From: Portulaca oleracea
Lineage: Eukaryota > Streptophyta > Magnoliopsida > Caryophyllales > Portulacaceae
Direction of reading: 5' to 3'
Assembly (NCBI GenBank): GCA_029582165.1
Contig: CM055877.1
Span: 5,431,855 to 5,495,854, forward strand
Length of the DNA stretch: 64,000 nucleotides
A program made the position numbers and the translations under genes. A model generated the notes under the pieces. The model did no database searches. It saw only the letters and a list, made by a program, of their open reading frames with translations, and was not told where the DNA came from. Positions within the stretch are counted from its first letter, which is position 1; every line of letters begins with the position of its first letter. Shown here piece after piece: positions 59,030-64,000 of this stretch.

Positions 59030-59560
59030 TTCCAGAATGATCATAGTGCATGGTCAATTGTACATCAAGTTTGAAAGTTTAATTAGGTTAGTTAAATAAA
59101 TTGCAGAAAATAAATTGCGGAAATTAAAAGATGGACAAAACCCGGTAGTTGTTTACGATGTTCCTCCGAACTCAATTTCGGAGTACGTCACCGCCTAGAG
59201 TTCTCCAACTCTAGGATTTAACCTCGAATTATTATTAGGATGGATTTCTACAACCGATCTTAAAGTCTTCTCTACTCTCAAGATCTCACCACTTGATATC
59301 GCCTCTCAATCAAGTGTGGCGGAGTCGACCTCTCAACTCCTAAATCCTCTCCCTAACAATAATCTCAACAACCCAACTCAAAATATAATAGCTCGGTACA
59401 ATTATTTAATCTCACACTTAACAATAGTAAGAAACAATAACGCTCAAGTGAGATATATGCTTATGTCTTGTGTTCTTCTCTTGTCTCTTCTCTTGAAAGA
59501 CCAACACTCCTTGTATTTATAGTGTGAGAGCCGAATGACCAAACCTGGACAGATCTTGAT
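59030..59560 (-). repeat. Probable LTR fragment of a retrotransposon
   Basis: On the minus strand TATAAATACAAGG (59523-59511) is followed by a long leader-like stretch. The segment ATTGCAGAAAATAAATTGCG with CGGTAGTTGTTTACGATG resembles LTR R-U5/leader sequence. Boundaries and partner LTR were not found. Confidence 0.35.
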
Positions 59561-60106
59561 CAATCACAACATAATCCTCATAAGGATGGACATATGATCT
59601 TCTTAATTCTTGGCATGCATGATCTCTTGGTTGCCTTGTATACGCCTCACCAAATAAACCAAGATACTACAATATGTATATATAGATGCATATATCTAAG
59701 CACATAGAGAATCAATATTAATCAAATTTATGATATAATATAATCATGATCAAATCAATCAAATCAATATTCATACTTATTATTTGTTCAATATTAATCA
59801 AGATTATCATATCATAAATTTGTCCAATCAAATATTCTCAAATTAATAATATTGGACCAACATAAGTATCATATATGAGTAACATAATAATAACATCAAT
59901 TCAATTCTAACCTCATATATAAAACTTATTTTATGGTGTGTTATCATCAAAATTGTTATATGCTTCATAAAGTCAACAAAGTTTATTTATTTTATGTTTT
60001 CCTTTTAGTATAGATGGATTAAAAGTTGTTATTGAAGTAAAGTCTTACTTTTAGCTTATAATGGTTAAATAAATTGTTATGCAACTCAAATGGATAAAAA
60101 ATGATG
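59561..60106. other. AT-rich intergenic DNA
   Basis: Short imperfect repeats of AATCAATATTAATCAA type at 59710-59860. No coding region is seen. Confidence 0.4.
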
Positions 60107-60508
60107 TTTAAATTGGGGTTTTTGGCTCAAAATAATACGGAGTCAGATGTGAATTATTGAAAATAATCTAAACTGACTTTTTGGCTGATAATGTGTCAAA
60201 CTTTTAACCTATTTACTTTGACTAAACCAAAATTGAATTCTTACGTTATAAAGTTGACTTGGCACCCTTAAAAAATTCAAAGATGCAGTAGGTTAACACC
60301 TAGTTTAGTCAGTTTATATTATTTTCAATCATGTTCGAACTTTTCAAGGGTGTCAAGTCAGTTTTGCAACGTTGGAATTCAATTCTGGTTTAGTCTAAGT
60401 AAATAGGTTAAAAGTTTGGCACATTCTCACCCAAAAAGTCAGTTTAGATTATTTTCAATCAGTCACCTCCAATTTCAGATTATTTTGAGCCAAAAACCCT
60501 TTAAATTA
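60107..60508. mobile_element. Foldback element with 9-bp target duplication
   Basis: The element 60116-60499 (384 bp) begins GGGTTTTTGGCTCAAAATAA and ends TTATTTTGAGCCAAAAACCC. The arms are about 185 bp. Flanks TTTAAATTG (60107-60115) and TTTAAATTA (60500-60508) match at eight of nine bases. Confidence 0.85.
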
Positions 60509-60679
60509 TGTATGAGATTTTTTTTAGTTATTTTAATTTGTAATAATTTACTATCACTATTCACTGATTAGTCTCGGGAGATTCTACCATGATTGAAAAA
60601 CTTTCAACCATGATAATTGAAAAACATATTTGACCTTAAAAAGTCAAAATTAACATATATTCATAAAAGTAACTTGTTG

Positions 60680-61043
60680 GAATAAGGGTCCAAAAGGCTT
60701 TAGAGGCTGGTATCTCGTCTCTCATAGTGGAAGGCGATTGTCTTTCACTCATTACCAAACTCAAGTCAAGCTTCTCTGGAAGTAATTTTCTAGGAATTAT
60801 CGTAGGAGACATTTTTAAGTTTTCTATTTTTTTCTCTAGTATTTCTTGGAATTATGTACCTAAAGCGGGAAATCGTGTTGCACATTCTCTCGCTCACCTT
60901 CAACCCTATGATTCGTGTGAACGAATTTGATCGGAGGAGGGTCCGGAATCCTCTACGATTCTGGCCAGAGATGATATGAACTTTTATCTTTCTATTAATA
61001 ATACTTAGTGTTCGCCGGGGTGACATTTTTTCTCAAAAAAAAA
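60680..61043 (+). pseudogene. 5'-truncated LINE: RNase H-like 3' end with poly(A)
   Basis: The plus frame (60685-60930) reads EGDCLSLITKL...ISWNYVPKAGNRVAHSLAHLQ, typical of the C-terminal RNase H-like domain of plant LINEs. A stop, a short 3' UTR and an A10 tail (61034-61043) follow. Truncation at the 5' end is usual for such insertions. AAAAGTAA occurs at both borders and may be the target duplication. Confidence 0.7.
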
Positions 61044-61975
61044 AGTAATGTGATTCATAGAGATAAATTGTCTTACAATATCTAATATTTGTAAGTAGAT
61101 TTTACCACAATTGAATTTTTTCAATTATCATAGTTTAAAAGTATGACAACCGTTGATTCTATATTAAAAAAAATTGAAATCGACATATTTTGATTAAAGT
61201 AACTTGTTCGAACAGTTAATCATACTTATTAGCACATAAACCTTTTTAGCAGATGAGATTCACTTTTACCAAGCTAAATAACAAAAAAATTTTAACTATG
61301 ATAGTTGAAAAATAATTCAAATTATTGGTAGAATTTTCAATTAATTTTAGTTCAAATCCATAACTTAGAAAGTTAAGAGCATTCTCACTAAAGTGAGATA
61401 AATAGTGTTGGTCATTGTGATTTGTGTTGAACCCTCATCATTCCCACCATTATAAATTGCAGGACTCCCAGCCACATCAAAGTGAGAATAGTGGGAGTAT
61501 GTATCAAATGAATGTAATTTATTTATTTTTTATTTCAATTTATATAATAGTATAGTTTTGGGTCTTTGGCTTGGAATATTTAAATGAAAAAACATGTTTT
61601 TTCTTCCTTCATTCAACACATTTTCCCTTGCAAAGGTTATTAGAATTGGGATCCTAACTCAGATCTATGAGTTAGTTAAGACCGGCGTTAACCCACGTAG
61701 GATCGTGGATCAAAACATAGATAGTAGAATCACTTCGAGGATTTTGAATCATAAAATCTTAAGATCGTAGCTCGGGGTCGAGATTTTAATAACTATTGCA
61801 AGGCATGCTATTTCAGTTGTGACTCCCTCTCCCTCAATGATACATATTGTTGTTATGTCTTCCACTTCATGCCCCATCTTTCACTCCATGCTCATCACAC
61901 TCTGATGCTAGTGCTCTTACACTGGCAAGGGTTTTCATTAAAGAAACAAAATATTAATCATATGCTTTATAATTG
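61044..61975. other. AT-rich intergenic DNA with MITE-like scraps
   Basis: Segments like TGATAGTTGAAAAATA and AAAGTAACTTGTTCGAACAG resemble 60590-60680 on the other side of the LINE. No coding region is seen. Confidence 0.4.
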
Positions 61976-61980
61976 TCTTA

Positions 61981-62600
61981 TGTGTTAGGAAAGTGTCTTA
62001 AAATCATCAAATCTCTTGATCTCACAATTATTTGTTTTCTAATTGTATTAGGATATTATTTAGGTTTCCTTATTATGTTGGGTTTCCTAATTGTATTAGA
62101 TTCTAAATCTAATTGGAAAAGGAGTCAAGTTAGGTTTATAGGGAGTTTTTCCTATAAATAGGGTTCACTATTCTCCACTTTATTTCACGGCGCACGGCGC
62201 CCGTCGAGCACGGCGAACGATGATCGAGTTATAGAGAGCTAGATAGGGAGAAAATCTTTAGAGAAAAAAGAGTCTCACCAATATTTTCCCAAGTGTATCC
62301 CGAGAGAGAAAGATTGAGAGTTGTGAGTGAGAGAGATTTGTTGTTGTAATCTCCTCTGTTGTGGATCGCATCACACTCTGTGATAGTGATCAGGTTGTAC
62401 TCCTCCTTTCTCATAGTGGATTGTTTTCTAGCTGTCGCCGTTCGTGGGTTTTTCTCCGAGTTCTTCGGTTTCCCACCTAAACCTTGTGGTTGTGTTCTTT
62501 TATCGCTCTTATTATTTTGTTCTTGAATTTTGTCGTAATTTCCGTCATCTCATTTTTGATTCTATTATTCGCTTCCGCTGTTACCTTACTACTTACTTTT
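61981..62600 (+). mobile_element. Probable Ty1/copia solo LTR
   Basis: It starts TGTTAGGAAAGTG and has TATAAATAGGG at 62153-62163. A U5-like end follows with CGTGGGTTTTTCTCCGAG and TTCGGTTTCCCACC near 62450-62480. No PBS or internal coding region follows. The right border is approximate. Confidence 0.6.
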
Positions 62601-62904
62601 CTCTACCATTATGGAAATCCCAAGTTAAATAAAATTTATGTATACTCATGGCATATAATTTATTTCCCATCTGATTTGAAGTATATGACCAAGTAAAGTT
62701 GAACCAAACAAAATAGACATGCTTTAAGATTGAGGCTAAGCGAAACCTTTGACCGATGAATCGTGCTTGGGGGCTCACCAATGCAAGCCCGTGGATTCTT
62801 TTACAACTATCCTAAGGAGAGAAAATTTTAAATTTCTATTTGACATATGCTAATAATATATTCAATTATTATATGATATATCTGAGAGTATATATACTTA
62901 GATT

Positions 62905-63270
62905 TTCAATATAAAATTTAATTTAAACATATCAAAAGTTGACCTATTTCAATTATATATGAGAAGGGCTTAGCGTAGAATCATTTTAATCAGAAAATTA
63001 AATGGATGCTTAAAGGCTCAGTAATAGTTTTATAGTCTAAAATTCAATATAAAATTTAATTTAAACATATCAACAATTGACCCATTTCAATTATATATGT
63101 GAAGGACTTAGGCCCCGTTCTTTTATGCGTTAACACACCCAAACGCAACGCAACTTACCGCAACCTTATCGACGCAAACACAACGCAAACGCAATGCACA
63201 AAAGAACGAGGCCTTAGTGTAGAATCATTAAACTGATGGTTAAAGGCTTAGCAATAATTTTATAGTATAA
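62905..63270. repeat. Tandem duplication of about 140 bp
   Basis: Unit 1 is about 62905-63043 and unit 2 about 63044-63270. They share CAATATAAAATTTAATTTAA, TTATATATG and TAGAATCATT. Unit 2 is interrupted by the MITE at 63111-63213; unit 1 shows the empty site (CTTAGCGTAG). Confidence 0.75.
63108..63216. mobile_element. Tourist-like MITE (PIF/Harbinger type), 103 bp
   Basis: The element 63111-63213 has inverted ends GGCCCCGTTCTTTT / AAAAGAACGAGGCC and a TTA duplication on each side (63108-63110, 63214-63216). The TTA target and G-rich ends are typical of this group. Confidence 0.85.
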
Positions 63271-64000
63271 CACCCCACACCCCTCCCCCCTCACGTGAAT
63301 AGTACTGCAAAGATCTCCTTTAGCTTGTGCAAATGATTATGAGGGTGTCGAGATTCAAACCTAAGACCTAGCTTCTTATTTATCAGTCTAACTCTAATAC
63401 CATGTGAAACCATATAACCAAAAGATTAAGTGAGTAATAATTTTATACTCTAAATCTAATATTTAGGTGCATACACAAGCAAACAAAAATAAGATAGAAG
63501 GATTCATATGCTTCCAAACTGTCGCTAGATACATTGATGTCTCTATTAATTTCCACACAAAGTTGAAAATAAATGCAAACACAATACATGATACAAATCT
63601 AAAGATCACAACAATAATTTTCAGTATGGATTCCTCTTAGATCTGATAAAATTCTGTACAATCCGAATTATCCGAAGTGTACGACCCAGAAAAAACGGGT
63701 CTAGACAGAGATTTTTTGTCTGAATTTTGATATTAACCGAATATTCGGACATTAATTTTTTTTCTATTGTCCAAACCCGATTTTAGCTTCATATGAATTA
63801 TTCGACCCGGTCCTACCCAAAATAAAACCGAGCCCAGATATGAATTTCTCATCCAAATTTGACATTGACCGAATTTCTCCAACCCGAATTTACCGAGGCC
63901 CGAATTTTTACAAGTGCTACCTCTATTATGTGATCTATGATTGAAGTTCCAGCATTTCAGATTTGGACTATACTAATAGATACTGAATTTGATTATATAA
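63271..64000. other. AT-rich intergenic DNA at the window end
   Basis: 63650-63915 contains degenerate ACCCGAAT/ACCGAATT wording like that of the repeat at 40205-40415. No coding region is seen. Confidence 0.4.

Overview
The window is nuclear DNA of a flowering plant, most likely a eudicot. It has split genes with GT-AG introns, AT-rich spacers, a plant-type WRKY factor, and about 25 kb of nested LTR retrotransposons. The species cannot be told from the sequence.

Layout. 1-2107 (+): the last two visible exons of a PIAL1/2-like SUMO E4 ligase gene. 3510-15796 (-): a complete nine-exon gene for a 1,469-residue WD40 protein of the WDR7/rabconnectin-3-beta type, convergent with the first gene. 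17640-40200: a nest of retrotransposons. The oldest layer (F, + strand) survives as three pieces. A Ty3/gypsy tandem array LTR-INT-LTR-INT-LTR (A/B, - strand, 17699-31348) sits in F's pol end with a 5-bp duplication AAGAG. A gag-only non-autonomous element (D, 31887-39853, duplication GGTTG) sits in F's LTR. A non-coding LTR element (E, 35555-38649, duplication AGAAG) sits in D's 5' LTR. 41300-47600: MITEs, a Mutator-like element with 9-bp duplications, a TRIM solo LTR, a LINE-like relic and a foldback element. 47866-49972 (-): a complete two-exon WRKY group IIc gene, 266 residues. 51726-58010: a degenerate relative of D (H), hit by a foldback element, a TRIM solo LTR and another solo LTR. 58000-64000: a copia-type LTR, a foldback element, a LINE 3' end with poly(A), and a Tourist-like MITE inside a tandem duplication.

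Most notable: LTRs of otherwise different families share one U3 plan. Reading in the transcription sense, the order is: the protein-coding 3' end running about 305 bp into the LTR (families A and D), a conserved long hairpin module, an array of short palindromes, then the TATA box. The palindrome sequence differs between families (GCACGATCGTGC in A, GCTCGGGCGAGC in D and E), but the spacing recurs: starts are 21 bp apart in pairs, and the series 21-51-21 is the same in A and E. This looks like a two-helical-turn operator geometry whose sequence changes while its spacing is kept.

The cellular genes look ordinary and unrelated to one another. The retroelements appear to form one mobilisation group: A/B carry the enzymes (now broken), while D, E and H share PBS, leader or U3 parts with them and could have been moved in trans.
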